A stretch of 64,000 bases of DNA from Prinia subflava. Lineage: Eukaryota; Chordata; Aves; Passeriformes; Cisticolidae. Of this stretch, positions 9,786 through 24,000 are shown in pieces. The stretch is taken from the NCBI RefSeq assembly GCF_021018805.1, contig NC_086248.1:50535485-50599484 (forward strand). Reading direction: 5' to 3'. Within the stretch, counting starts at the first letter, position 1. Each line of letters opens with the position of its first letter. The position numbers and the translations under genes were made by a program. The notes below the pieces were generated by a model. It saw only the letters and a list, made by a program, of their open reading frames with translations, was not told the DNA's origin and did no database searches.

Positions 9786-12700
9786 GTTTGTTCGCTTTTT
9801 TTTAGTAAATGAAATGTATTTGTACTGTTTCTTTTGGGGTAAATTATGTTTAGACTGTATAGATTTTAGAATTATGTTGGAATAGGTGATTTTCACAGTT
9901 CATTCCAACTATATTATGGTATTGTATTCTGTATCTATCTGTTCATCACCACACTTTAAACAAGCACCCAATAGTTATCTTCAGAAAACCCTCACTTTTA
10001 TCTTGTCATTGGATACTGGATTTTTTTTCTCAAAACCCAGACAGGAACATATTAGCCTTACCTCACAGATATATGTTTTAATATAATTTGCTGCCAGCTG
10101 CTTGTAAATACTTGTAAACAATAAAATGATTCTGATAAATTCACCAAGACGTTTGAAGAATTATGACTGGAAGTGCAAACAGTAACATATCCTTAGAGAG
10201 AGACATAACCAGAAACATATGGTTTTGAGTTGAAATGATCCTTCTTCCTCACCGTGAGACAACGTGCATAATCCTGTATTATGGAAAAGGAACAGGCAGT
10301 TCCTGCCACATTGGGAGCCAACTTATGAATAGTTAATGACAGCATGTAAAGGCGGGGCTGGTAGCTTACCTTCTTTTGCAGTTTTAGGTGGCTTACCTTC
10401 TTTTTCCATGATTTTTCTGGGGAAAGGAAGAAACTTAATTCAAGTAATGTGAATATAAGAAATGGAGAAATGGAAGATCCATCAAAACGGAGGAAAAAAA
10501 TTTGAAAAAGCAATATTAAGTAGGTAGGTATCTTGGGAGCTTTTTGGTACAGAAATGCTCCAAATGGTAATCTCAGGAAAATCTTAGGAATAGTCTCCTT
10601 GCCAGGAGACTTCAATTCTTTTATTCATCTGGGGACTTTGATTTTTCTTGTAGGAGTCTGGTATCTGTTATTATTCCAAAATCTAACAAATAGCATATGG
10701 AAAGTCTGTAAGAAAACAGAAAACCATATTAGAATTAGGTTGGGGTCTGCTAGGAACCATAAGGTTTTTTCCTTCCTTTCCATTTAGTTCAGCTTCAGGA
10801 AATCACTAACAGATCTTTCTGCTATTCATAAAACACTGAGAAATGTCAAGCTGGTTGAGGCCTCTTTTGTTTCATCTAATTCTGTCTGAGCAGCATTGTG
10901 TAATCGAACAAATGTGTAAATGATACAACCAGCTCTATCATCCAGTTTTTGCCAATTCCTCCTGAAGATAACAAGCAGTTGCTTGCAGTGCTGCACTGTG
11001 ATTCCCTGTAATGAGACAGGGCAGTATGTTGAGCAAAAACAGTGCAGATGAATACCGTATGGTGTTCCTGAGAGCAGTGGAACCACATCCCACCTGGGCC
11101 ATTCAACAAGGCTGTGTCACTGGACCCCTCTTCCTGTAAAAGATCCAGGAGAAATCTGCTGCTGCTGTGAGTGCACAGCAAAAGCTCTGCCCTTCCTTTC
11201 CTGACTCTTTGGCCTCTTTTATAGTGGTGTTTTGAAAAGTTGACGCTCAAATGTTCCAGGCAGTCAGTTTGAAATAAAGGGAAAAATTGCTTCTGAGCAA
11301 TGTTCAGTCATTCAGAAGGTGGATTCAGTGCTTGTTGTCTGCAAAATCTTTCATGTGCATCTCTAGCTTCCAAAATGTTACAGCACAAATGGTCCTATGA
11401 ACTCCCATATTTATTCCTTTTAAAGAATCATCAAATCAGAACTGAAATGAAATTTTTGTCTTTATATATTCCTTCTAGCTGCCAGTCTTACCTATTCAAC
11501 CCGGACCCTGAAAAGCTGTGCATGTTGTTTTTAATTTCTGTTGTCAACAGAAATATTTTGCTGGAAATGGAAATTACCTGCTCCTTCCTCTGCAAGGCCA
11601 AAGAGCCCAGTCACTCGGAAGCAGCTATTGTTCTTCTGACAGATGTGTACAAACACCTGAAGATTCTCTCTCCCTAGTACATCAAGGACTGCTTCTTGCG
11701 CTTGTCCTTTTCCTTATTGTCTTCCTCCTGACACAGTTTCACCAATTAACTGCAAGCGATTTTCTGTAGCAACTTATTTTAAAGGCCAAAAGTCTTCGCA
11801 TGTCAGTCTTGTTGGAATTCCACTACAAGGCTGCTTGGAAAACATCTTGTATCACATGTCTCATTGCCGGGCTACAGGTCAGCTTGTGGAGATCCACTTT
11901 TTTTTTTTTTTTTCTTAAGCCTACCACCATCTGAGTTTGTCCAGACCTATTTTGCCACTAATGCATTCCTCTTTTTCAGTAGTATATAGTAGTTTGGGGT
12001 GTTCACTCTTACAAAAAAATTCTCTCTTACAGTTTTATGGGTTAACTTAAAATATCAGCAAGATCAGGTATTCACCAATAGCTTAAACATCTTTGTTTAC
12101 ATATATATGAGGGGATTGTCATTTTCCTTATTATAATTTATATTTAATATGTTTAATACTTAATACTTATGAAAGCTAATAAAATAAGATGAAATTGAAA
12201 TAAAGGACCAGCTAGAGGTCTAAATAAGCAGTGGGTTTAAAGGAGAAAAAGGCAGTCAATATTTCAATGTATTTCATTTCATATGTATAAAACATATGCA
12301 CTCATTTCTCCTTGTTTTGCACAAATTAAAAATTTCATGAGCTGAAGCATTAAAACACCTCAGAATAATTTGGTGCTTAATGGGCTAAGACTCAGAACCA
12401 GTTAGAAATGTATTATTGCCAGAGATATAATTTTAATTGCTTTTTGATAGTGAGCTAAACTGGACAAGACTTTCTGTAAACTGTGGAAGAGGGAAAGATT
12501 TTGAAAATTAGCCATTCCACTTGGAAGCCCAAAAGTGCTCTCTGAAGTGCTCACTATGGCACATTCATTTGCCTTCATTTCAAATGAATTGTGGTTCAGG
12601 AAGTATCTTCTCTTAGTTTGCCTGCTGGTTACTTCTTACCTCTAGTCTCCCAAATTTAGAGGTAGCCTCATAAAATACTATTTGGTTTAATCATATTGAG

Positions 12701-13017
12701 AAAAGTTAAGAAAATTTAAGGCATAAATACTAGGGTTGGGAGAAAGAAAAAGCCAAGTGATCCACCTGAGGTGGAGCTGTGAGAGGAAAGCATGGCTGGC
12801 AGAGAGAACTTAGAATTGAGGACTTTGTGCCTGAGCAATGGCCAGGTTGGAAAGAGGGGGAAACTTGCCTAATGTTATCCTCTAGAAATGGTTACCTAAG
12901 TCTTGTGAGTGAGAAGTGTAGGAGAGAGAAAGTATTTTTGTTATCATGGAAAACCATCTTCATTGTTTGCTGCCTTGTTTTCATGGTGTAGCCTGAACTA
13001 TGATAATGCCCACGACT
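9785..13017. other. AT-rich noncoding sequence
   Basis: No gene is supported. The ORFs of 124-140 codons (10193-10615 minus, 10876-11250 minus, 11300-11677 plus) lack conserved motifs and splice context. A 16-T run lies at 11898-11913. A short direct repeat of GGCTTACCTTCTTT type occurs near 10370 and 10392. Confidence 0.5.
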
Positions 13018-13165
13018 GTTGGACTTCGATTAGTGCAGTTGATCAGAGCATGATGCTAAAAACACCACAGTCATTGGTTTGATCTCTGTACAGGCCATTT
13101 ACTCAAGAGCTCGACTCAAAGATCCTTGTGAGTCCCTGCCACCTCCAAATACTTCGTGATTCTTG
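13018..13165 (+). mobile_element. tRNA-Ile-headed SINE with CR1-like tail (TguSINE1-like)
   Basis: The head tracks tRNA-Ile(AAT) almost base for base. A decayed A box reads TTAGTGCAGTTG (13030-13041; tRNA TTAGCTCAGTTG). GAGCATGATGCTAAAAAC covers the anticodon arm. The B box is GGTTTGATCTC (13076-13086; tRNA GGTTCGATCCC), and AGGCCA stands at the acceptor end. The tail CTCAAAGATCCTTGTGAGTC, then CCTGCCACCTCCAAATACTT and GTGATTCTT, matches a CR1 3' end. From family knowledge, songbirds carry such a tRNA-Ile/CR1 SINE, mobilised by CR1 enzymes. Mutations in both promoter boxes and the anticodon loop make this a dead copy. Confidence 0.82.
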
Positions 13166-15654
13166 CACCTTTGCTTTGAAGTTCTGAGGGCTGTGTTCTT
13201 TGAAATAGAGGATTTAAGTTCATCTGTGAATGAAAGTGAACCTTGGTGGTAAATCTGCTGTTTAATATTACTTCAATAATTGCATAATTTAGCACCTTTC
13301 ATCATTGCTCTCTGGGTACTCTTTGAAATTATATAATCATTAGCTTATTGATAGAGAAATTTAACTGTAGAGATAGGATTGCCCATTTTTAGTGGCAGCT
13401 AAATTGAGAGCTGATGTCTTTTAGGGCCTCTCATAAAACTCTTCTTCTGATGCTTTAACCAGATTCTGTATGAGTAGTGGAACTCTATCAACATGTTGCA
13501 TCTTCATGCAGGATAGAGTTATCTTTTCTAAATAAATCAGACTCATTTTTTCAGTCATTAATAAAGAAATTGCTCAAAGAAGTTCATATTGAAGTTCAGA
13601 AACTTTCCTTGGGCATTTTAAGGATATACTTTAATATTGAAATTGGAATGATCAGACATACCAAGTTGTCCTAATTAAGTGCTAATTTGAATTCAAGACT
13701 CTGCCTGAAAGCGAAATTTCTTGTTTTGTAAAGGCAAACATTTGCTGACTATGTTCTTGACAGTTTCAGTAGCTATCCATACAGATTATGTTGTAGTGTA
13801 TCTACAGGTATCATGGAAAAGTAGGATAATAGGGAGATGAAGAGATTTGAAAAAAAAACCAAAACACAATCGACTTATTAGACAAGTGCAAGTAGTGTTG
13901 AAAAAAAGGAGTTTTCTTGCAGGTGGGATTTTTTACCTAATAGGTGATTATTAACTTTTATATGATTATTAATCACATAAATTTAGAGGGAGTTCAAGAT
14001 TCCTCTTGTTCAGACCTGTTCTTATGTAAAAGGGCTTAGGTAAATTAGAATATTTCAAGCAAGGAGAAGAGAGAAAGTAAATGTAAATATAGGTAAGTCT
14101 GTACAGCATATACAAGTAAAGGAATCAAAGAGCATATGCTAAAAAAACATAGCAAGTACTCTCCTTGTTTGTGTATGCCGAACACAACTTAATGGGGATG
14201 ACATGCCTCATTTCCTCTCTGTGCTCTAGTTTAGACTCAACTCCTTTGTTTGCCTTTTAAATAGAGCTCAGTTTATTTGAATTCTTTCTGATTGATGAAA
14301 ACAAGGCTGCCTTAAAAATGAGGGGTGTCATTCATTAAATAGGTATTAGTTAGTTTTACTTACTGCATGTTTTAAATCTCAACATTTGTCATCATGGTTA
14401 GTCTGCGAGGACGAGAAACTTTCATTCTCAGAGGCAAAAAATAAGGCTTGGATGTTCTCAGTTTTTGAGAAGCCTCTGTCCCTCTCACAAATTACAGATA
14501 TTAAACATCTAAGATAAACTCCACTTGTAGCTGAGCAAATGGTTATGTTGGAAAGATTTACATGATGTGTTTGTGTTCATGTTGCATTGACACTGAAGTG
14601 GGCATGCAACAAGATTTACCTGGCCAGGTGCACATTGACTCTGTTACTTGTTTCACTGGGTGTAGTGGGCCACAATTTCCAGTGATGACCATTGGTGCTG
14701 ACTGAAAGATCAGGCTCTCTCTTATCTCCCTATTTCAGTGGGAATCCAAACAAGACTCCACCTTAACTTTAGAAAGCAAACACTTTGTTTCACTGATTTA
14801 ATACCTGGGGGCTCACATACGAGTCCTTTACACTTGTTTTTCTGTTTTACTGATTTGCTGTGGTTCTCAGATGAGCATGTCCTTGTGTGTATGCAACATG
14901 CAACTTTGACTTAAGAACTCAAGAGAACAACACGATAGGAAATGCTTATGCAACCCATATCAGAGAAAGTTGCTAATATGAGTCTAAAATAGCCTCAAAC
15001 TACTGCAGTTAAGATGAAGTGCCCTAGAAACTTTGTGACTTCACTTGAGTGACCAGCCTGAAGGAAGGTCACATCATGCTGGGAGATGATCTGGCCTGAC
15101 ACAGTGAAACCCTTTTTAGACTGAAAAATAGAATTGTACTAAGGAACTGAAAATAGAATATAGTTTATGCTAATTTTCTTTGTTGTGCTCTCAGCGGTGG
15201 GCTCGTTTTCTTATAACAAACTGTCCTTGATCCAAAATCTGAAAACTCCTTGTCTGTGGTGATACACAGCCAGCACTGTCTTTTCTTTCTTATTTAATTT
15301 CTTTATATAGAAACATATAGTGTACATGTACATATGCATATATTAATTTGAGTGTTTATGTATGTGTATATGTATTTTGTGTGTGTGTGTACATTTACCA
15401 AAATAAAATTGTGTCCTGTTACAGACCGATTTGGAGGGAGAGTTTATTTCCATTTTTAGGACATTTGCCATTTCACTACATCTTAATTCTGTCACCTCCT
15501 AAGCAAGTGGAGTGTATGAGAATAGGAACACATATTTGAAGCTACTTAAAGAATAAGGAAAAGGAAGATGATTGTGTGTTACCCACACACTGAGAAGTAC
15601 AGTTTACTTTTGACCTGGCCAAAAATAACTTGCAGATTTTTATAAATAAATCTT
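13166..15654. other. AT-rich noncoding sequence
   Basis: I see no supported gene or transposable element. A (GT)6 run lies at 15379-15390 in a TATG/TGTA-rich patch. Confidence 0.55.
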
Positions 15655-16205
15655 AGGGCACCTGACAAGTGCTCCTCAGTGCTGGCTGGGGTTTTGGCCT
15701 TGGAGGGCTTGCTGTGTCCAGCAGTACATAGAGCCAAGGCGGCAAGGCTGCCCTAGCTCCATGTCCCAGGTCCAGCCAGCAGGGAGACTGAGCATGTAGC
15801 TCCAGTAGATGCACACACACATAGTCAGCCACACAGATCTGTGCAGACAAAGACACTCAACACTCTCACAAACAGCACTGAGGGCCTCATCCTATTCCTT
15901 CCCTGTCTGACCAGAATAAAAGTTCATTATTGGGAAATATATACGTATCGCCCAGCAGTGACCCTGTAGTCTGGAGGTGATTGCAGACAGAGTATCCTGG
16001 TGACTCAGAGATTGATGTTATTCCCAGTCCTTGGGGTACAAACCCTCCTGGGACGTTCTAAGGCAGCCAGGGAAGCGACTCTTGTCCGTGACTGGGTGAT
16101 CAGGGTTCCCTCCCTCCCAGCTCTGTGCTGTTCTATTCCTTCATGCCTGGAGAAACCAGCTACTTATACCATCCTAACAGGGCTGCTGGTCAGGTGCTGA
16201 TTCAC
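15655..16205. other. GC-richer island of unknown nature, possibly a diverged LTR
   Basis: About 550 bases stand out from the AT-rich surroundings, with CpG-containing words, short CA runs (15810-15822) and blocks such as GGTCCAGCCAGCAGGGAGAC. AATAAA followed by AGTTCATTATTGGG occurs near 15915 on the plus strand. On the minus strand a TATAAGTAGC word near 16163 lies upstream of CTTTTATTC. These could be LTR promoter and poly(A) elements, but I found neither clean TG...CA ends nor a target duplication. ORFs on both strands (66-67 codons) have no motif I know. Confidence 0.35.
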
Positions 16206-19200
16206 TGCTTAAAGGATTAGCAAGGTTAACAAGTTTCTCAAGCAGTTTCCAGTTAAATTATCCATCTTTTAATAATTTCCTATTTTTTTATTGTAATTCA
16301 ACTATTTTTATGAGCTAAGTAAATGTACTGAGGTACAGTTTGGTATTAACCAGTTGCATTTTTTCCTCTGAGATGTGGCTCTGTGGTAATCTAATAACTT
16401 GCATGTGCTTATAAAACATTTTGGAGTCCTTAAAGTGCTGTAAAACTCACCTCTACATTGCCTCTTCTTCAGATGTTCAGAACTGACTACTTAAGAAAAA
16501 AGTTAACAACTATTATTTTGTGTTCAAACACAGTGGGGAAGATGAGGGATTTCATGGTCACAGGCTTCAAGTGCTTGTACACTTCAAAATCAGCATTATG
16601 GAAATAAAACAAGACTGCAGTCATTAGCACTGAAGAAAACCCTCTTTCCCCAACTCCTTGCAATAATGTTTGTTCATTCTCAATGCTGTAAAATAATGAC
16701 CTCTCTTAAATTACCCCAAGAACTTCTCTTTTTTGAGATTGTGTTCTGATAGGCATATAATTACAGTCAAAACAACAGTAAAATACTGTGATTTCAGCTT
16801 GAAATTTAATTGCCTTACCTGCATAATCATTGCAGGAGAAATTAGCCACAGCTGTATAGCAGACAGAAGGTTTCTTTTAAATGAAATTATTTCCTTTCTC
16901 TTGACTCTTGTGAACACGTGCATTTCAGGGCTCCAGATTTTGAGAAGATCTTTACTTTATGACTGGAGAGTGTGTGTGCATATTTTTTTATATATATATA
17001 GCCAAAGATTTTATTTATTGCTATTTTTCTTTGAAATGTCGAAGTAAAGCAGTCCTTTGCTGGAAATGTTCATTTTGCACTGCTGTTTCTGCAGGTTATT
17101 TATTGAATCCTGGAACTCAAGATTTTGGTTTTAATCAGGATCACTCTTTAAAATTAAGTCAGCACATAAATAATCTTGTGGCATTTAAAGTAGTTGTCAT
17201 GCTTGTCAAATGTCTGTAGTCTGCACAATTAAAGGCCCTCAAAGGGTAGAAAGGGTGAGGGGCAGTACGGTTTGAAAGAGAACTTACAGTGAGAAAGAAT
17301 CTCCTCTTAAGTGACAGGATGCTAATGAGGTCAGAAAAAGCAGAAAAGAGTGGGTATTTTTGCTTGGGAGCTAATGTCTGAGCTTTATCAGAAGGAAATG
17401 GGGAGCTTAAAAGTCTTCTGGCTTCACGTGCATGAAGGTTGGCCTCTTCAGTAGTGTCCCACTTTCCCCAGGGTAGACGTTAGAAGGTGACCTGTCCCTA
17501 GAGTCCTTAATTAAGATTCATACCCTTAATCTGAAATCTAAAATTATGTTCTTCTGAGTTTATGAGAACAGAGAGAGGGTTTTCATTTTTGTTTGTTAAT
17601 AATCTGGGTTTTTCTTAATCCAAATCTAGAACTAACTTTCAGAAATCATTACAAACAAAAATGTATTTGATTTTGCTGATGAAAAGCAGGTAAATGAAAT
17701 CTTTCATAGTTTGTCTTGAAAAATCATGTCTCTCCTGGAAAAAGAGGATTTTCTTAATGTGGCAGCCCATTATTTAACATACAGAAGAAGAATGAATATT
17801 TGTTCTTCTCATTTTTCTTGCCTCAGGAATGCTGGATGATAATACATTGTGGAGCTGTTTTATGATCTTTTAAGGTGTTTGGGGACAAGTACATATTTAA
17901 TCATTCAGTTGTCTGACTAGATGTGGCAGAATAAAATATCTTCATAGAAGATGTCTTCAAATACTGAGTGTTAAACAGGATAGCCTGTAGAAGAGGTGGT
18001 CATCTTATTAGTAAATAGCATCTTAGGATCATCTCACTTTCACAGGACTGACTTTCATCATGTGGCCCTCTCCCCTGAGGTTCTGACTCTGAAATGGCAA
18101 AACGGAAAAACTGTATCTTCCATTGAGATTTTATTCTGTTGTTGTCTTGTTTCTTAAAAATTTCTTTCCTTCTTGAGATTTTATGAAGCAAGCATTTCAA
18201 AGTCCTTTGTGAATCAGATAGATGGAGTGGTACACAGTATCTGCAGGGAAAAAAAATATGAAGTAAATACAGAATAATAGTTTGCATGTACAGAATTTAA
18301 TGTTAGCTTTTAGGTTTTTCAAAGCACTGCGGGAAATTGTTGCCGCACAGGTTCTGTAAGCAAAGCTCTGCATGACTGATGGAAAATGCTGAACTGCTGC
18401 TGCTGCATGAGGAGAGGCACACTGTTTACATCTAAGTATCACCTTTAATTTTTTGTCTTGTTTTCTCAAGAGGTCATATTTCATCTAAATATCCAGAAGA
18501 TGATGAAAAGAGTGAACAACCAGTCTGCAGTTGCAAACTATGTTTCTGAAAATTGTTTCATGCACTTTCATTTCCCAGGTGACTTACTATGCCTGTAAAT
18601 ACTAACACAGTTGTGTCCTAGGGTTGTAGTAAACCAGGAAGTAAGACAAAACGTTGCCTAGGGAAAGCTCTTGTTCAGTACGTTTGGACCCAAATGCCTA
18701 CCAGGATTTTGCATTAATAAATCTATTTATAGTTGGAATGACTGTGCTCACTTTTACTAGCTGAGTGCTGTCCACTGTGGGGTAAGACAATCCCTGCAAG
18801 CTTAAGTGATCTGGTCAAATACAACGTAGAAAGCCCATTACTTTTTCTCCCAGATCAGTAATGAGAAATCAGTGGTTCAAGTCTGTGCTGTTCTTTGAGA
18901 ATCCTTTTTTTCAAAGCCCAAAGGCCTGTTGTGCCTCTGAACCAATTTAGCAAGAAATTGTGCCATCTACCAAAAGATTTTCAGAGACACCACTCTATCC
19001 CTTCCCATGACAATAAATGTCACTCCTACTTCATTTGGAATGAACAAAGTTGATTTAATCAATCTTAATCCTGAGACAATCTGAACAAAAGAAATTAGAT
19101 TGTCAAGTGTTATTGGATTGAAAAAGAACACATACCAGAGTATCAGTCTACAGATATCACTGTTGTCAGCTTGTTGTCTTACAGTTCTTCCTCCTTCTGA

Positions 19201-20880
19201 AGTTGAAACACAGAACCTGCGTTTCAGGCTGTCCCTCTTCGGGACTCCTCCCTGTACGCCAAAAGTTTGTTCAAACCAATCTCAACAGCCCTTTGATTAG
19301 AGGGGACAAGGCCATCTGAAAGTTAATTTAATGTCTGTTTCCTCTTTAAAAAGGCTGCCTACTCATCCACAATGCTGGATAAATAGTTGGCAGTATGATT
19401 AATTTGATCAATTTAGTCTTTCATCTAAGAGGTCTTGAAGAGGTTTAGTTTTGGTAGCATGTTCCTCATTAAGTGGGTATTTCTTGTGATTGTCTTCCAA
19501 AGCTTGCTCCCCTCAGAGTAATACAATTCATTGCAGAAGAGCACCCTGGGCATTAATACATTGTAAACGCAAACAAATGTATTTTCAGCCGTAAAACAGA
19601 GTCACAAGGCCCATATTGAGAAATAGTTGGTTATATTGAAGGCTAAATTAAATAAGTTATTTGCTAAAGTATTTATCACCCCAGACTTTATGCATTGGAC
19701 TGAGAAAGCAACAATGACTGTTCTCTGGGAGATTTGTGCATTTTAGGACCCTGGTTAGCTGCAGAGCCAAGTCCAAGCAAACATGTATGGTAGCACTTGT
19801 CTATTTGTTCAAACTCTGAAATATTATTTTCGTTCAGTAGCAAGGCTTTCTTGATTACTCTCTACCTAGCAGTAGACTGGATAGCCCTTGTATGTTCACT
19901 GATAATAATTAAAAAAAAAAATATTTCTATGTTTCATGATTACTTTGAGGTGTAACATGCAAGGTTCAAAGCAGTTTGAGCATTTGGTTAATTTGACCAG
20001 CCTGCTAATGAACTTTCCCTTCCAAAGGTGTTCTTGGTTAAAGTAGAATCACTGGTAATACCTATAAGAGTCTTCTTGCTATGCCAACCTATTGTTGTTG
20101 TTTGTTTCTTTTCATATACATATGATAATTTTGCTGAGTTTATGGTGTGGGAGGATGCAATGCTCCAGCAGTGAATGCTGCAGTAAGAAATGGTTTTCCA
20201 GTAATGTTAACAAAGTTATGTGATTTGATTCAAAGAAGGAAGGTGGAACTCATTGCTATGGCTGTTAATCACAGAAACACCCAAAGAACCTTAGTCAAAA
20301 TTAACTTGAGGTTCATTGAGAAAGACAAAGTTCTGAGGGGGATATTTTACTTTATTTTTCCTTTATACTTTGAGTTCTCTTATTTACTTCATCATTATTA
20401 ATTTTTTTTTTCCCCTCTCCCTTATATGTTTTCTTCTCTGGGAGAGATGGAAAGTGGTAGATGGGTGCTGTGTGGCCAGAATGGGTAAGATATTTTCTAA
20501 GAACCTCCCTTGTGAGATTCTTTTAAGAGGCAAGACAGATAGATATCTTAAAAAAAAAATAAAATTATAAAAAAATCACAATAATCAAAATGCCCTCTTT
20601 GCTGGCAGCTACTGATAGCTGTTGAAAGAATTTACCTCTTTTCACTATCAGTAGTGTTTTCATATGTGAATTTTTTTTAATTGTTAATCTCATTTCCTGA
20701 GTAATATAATGTCACAAGGATGTTTTGGTCATCCAGAAGTTAAATTTATGTTCCTAACAGATATTCAAATACATTTTGTAGATTAAATGTCTGTTCTAAA
20801 GGTCATATGTAACATGCATATTGTCAAAATATTTTTAATATTGTACAAACAATGACACTTTGCTTAGAAGGGGAACATTA
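16206..20880. other. AT-rich noncoding sequence, repeat-poor
   Basis: I see no gene, RNA gene or transposon fragment. Short simple-sequence patches include TATATATA at about 16989-17000. Confidence 0.5.
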
Positions 20881-21074
20881 TCTCTCTTCTTCTGATTTTT
20901 TTTTTTTTTAGTTTTTTTTTAGTTTTTGGACAGAAATGACACACTGAAAATTCACAACTGTATTTGGAGTGCACTGTAATATTCATACAACATAATTAGG
21001 AATTGCTGCTGTCTAAAGTTTTGTATGTAGATATGTATATATACAATACATGTACCTACATATACAAAATATGC

Positions 21075-21094
21075 ATATATATATATATATATAT
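21075..21094. repeat. (AT)10 microsatellite
   Basis: About ten AT units lie within a wider TATG/CATA-rich region (21030-21170). Confidence 0.88.
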
Positions 21095-24000
21095 GTAGAG
21101 AGAAACTTCTCTTTTATTGTGTGATTCTATGAGTAAATGCCTTATTTGTAAGTATATATACATGCAAATTGTCAAACTAACATAGTTAAAAAGGAGGTCT
21201 ATACCACTTTAAGATATCTCAGCCAGTAATTTTGGAGATGATCTCAATTTCCATAGGGGTTTTTTGGCAGTCAAATCTGTCCTGCATATTCTGGTGATTT
21301 AAATGTTTATTAAAATGCACATCAGGAATTGGTTTTGTCCTATCACCAGCCACTTGGTTCCTTGAATTTAAATAGAGAGAATCAGAATATGAGTAGGTGT
21401 TTAAGAATAGCTAAGTGTGGGGTTTTTTTGAGAGAGAAAATCCAAGAAGATAGTTTTTTCTGATGAATGCTCTATGAAATACTTTTTTACTAGCTAAAAG
21501 AAGTAAGGATGCAAATGAGAGTGGGGAGGTAGACAGTAGTAGCTAAAGTGACATTTTTGCTGGGAGCACATTTGAACCTTGTTTATATTTTTAACTAAAG
21601 TATTTGAATACCAAGAAGGACTTCCAAGTGGTTGTTTTGTGATATTTCAATTCACAAATGCATATGAATTTGCACTTCTGCTTTTTAATTTTTGACAATC
21701 AATCACTTTCTGTCAAAACTGATTGTAATGGAAAAGTGATATTTTGATTGAATGAACAATTTTATGCCTGTTGTCTTCTGTCCACACAACAACAAAAGTG
21801 ATGAAAATTTGCTTAATCTCCCAAGGATATATTCCACTACATTTTATCTTGCAGCTGAGGAATGCATCTTGAGAGATCTAATTGAGCTTACTATAAGAAT
21901 TCATTCTGGATAAACATTTTTATTTTACTTAGGGGATTCTTTGTGTTTGGTTGTTTATTTGTTTTGTTATGTTTGTCATTGAGGTTCCCTAAAGAATATG
22001 CTCTTTCTCTATGGTCAAAATGCATATTCAGTGTCAAGAAAAAGGGGCAGATATTTTGGAAACATTTTTAATTCAAGCATAAAAAAATTACATCTTGTAA
22101 TCAATCTAAAATAACTCAAAATAGCCTTAGGAAGCTAAAGTTGGGAATTACCAGCAGTTTGAATCCATAGGCCTCCTCCTTTGGGCTCTGAGGCTCTTCA
22201 CCATTCTCTTCTGGCTTTGACTTTTTTTTTCTCTCCTTTTTTCTTTTCTTTTGTAAGTTACTTGAAGAGGTCACCTTCTTAGTTATTTTCAAGTGCTGGC
22301 ATTTTTGTAGGCCAACATTTTTTTCTACTGATAGGGATTATTATATCTTGAAAATATGGTCCTAGTTAGAAGTTCTAGAGGCTGTGCTGTTATTGCGTAA
22401 TTACACCTAGGCTTGTGGGCGTGTTTATATACGGTCCTGAAAACTTAAATTAGTGATCACATGGCTTGGTATAGAAACAGCTGACACAGACAAACACAGT
22501 CTTGAGTCAGACATTTTGACATAAATTTTAATTAATGTAATTTTTTAGAAGTGGACAAGCCCATTGGGGATTTCCAACAGTATGAGAGCTGCACTCTTAA
22601 TTCCTCGTCACATCTGCATTCTTCCCTGTTTGATGATAGATTGTCAAGTGAGCAGGTGCAAAGAAGCAAAAACAAATTATGTGCTCTGTGTTTGTAAATG
22701 AGTGGATGTGTTTCCTCCTGGTTTTGATTGATGAAAGCTTTATTCCAGGAAAGATTATTCTCAGTTTGTTATTTATACCTTGGATGATCAGCATAGCCTA
22801 GAAAATGATTTTCCAAGTCAGCTTTCTCTACAATCAGAGCCCATATAAATGAACTTTCAGGCTTTAAAAGAAAAGGGAAAGGGAAATAAGTGTCCAGCAC
22901 AGATGTTCTCATCAGTGTGTTTTCAACCAGGAACAACTCCCTTCTTCACAAGCACACAGGACATAAATGAGCTCGCTGGTTTCTGCTCTATGTTTCCCCT
23001 TGGTTTGAGCTCTGAATCCATGCACAATGGTGGTCTATGCAGAGATTTAGAGCTTTACACCTATCTGTGTCCCCTTTGCTGGAATGAGAAACTTCCTAAA
23101 ACACACAAAAGGACAAGAAAGGAAGTCCGTTGTTTGTGTTATTGTGTAGAAGTAAATTAAACTTAGGACACTTTTTTTTTTTTTTTTCTGAAGCTGAAGA
23201 GGCTTTTCTTATCAATATCCATCTTTTCTATAACTGGCTTTTTTGGTTTATATCTTTATATTAAGTGTTCAGTAAATGATTGCAGTAAAAATGCAATTTT
23301 GAGACTCAATTAGACCATAAATTTTAAACATATTTTTGACACTGTAGTGGAATTATATTTTATGAGCTTTCTGGAAAAGAAGGATGTTTGCTTGAGATTC
23401 TCACCTCAACTTCATAATTTGAGTATAATAACTTTTTTTTCTCAGGGTTTATTTTCATTCATGCATGTTCAGTGAGCCAGTTCAAAGAATGGTTGTGTCA
23501 CTGAAATGCAAGAGTATGTATGAAGAGGAAAAATCTCAAAATTCCTGTTACTGTTGTTGAAAATCTTTTATCACAGGGCTGTCACTCTGCTGCATAATTG
23601 TTTTCTTTTAACTGGTGTTCATCTCCATATGCAAAAGACAAAATAAAAGTGGTTGAGGGGATAAATAAGTATAAAAGCTATAGAAACAAGCAGTTCTATT
23701 TAGAGGCAATGGAATTCAAGTTCAGTTTGCAAGAAAACCCATGAAATCTCAAACATTTGATCTTGTGCTGTATCATATAACCAGCCATGAAGGATTTTTC
23801 TATGTTCTGGGTTTGGCTCTATCTAGAGTATCAGCTGCTCAGATGCTCGGTTTCAAGTCAGGTGTGTGAGGTGGCATTTTCCCTTTCTGATTTGTCATCT
23901 CAAACAGCTGAAGACTCATGTTGTGAAGATGCTGTTTTTCCAGCAGGAAGACTCTGGCAGTCTGGAATTCCCATTTATGCCCAGCTGGCTGCCTTACCAG

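Noticed and set aside
10193..10615. 140-codon minus-strand ORF
   Set aside because: Low-complexity Lys/Phe/Leu-rich translation of an AT-rich region containing a short direct repeat; no motif.
11300..11677. 125-codon plus-strand ORF
   Set aside because: No recognisable domain and no convincing splice context.
13021..13097. Functional tRNA-Ile gene
   Set aside because: The acceptor stem is broken, both internal promoter boxes and the anticodon loop carry substitutions, and a CR1-like tail follows directly, so it is a SINE head.
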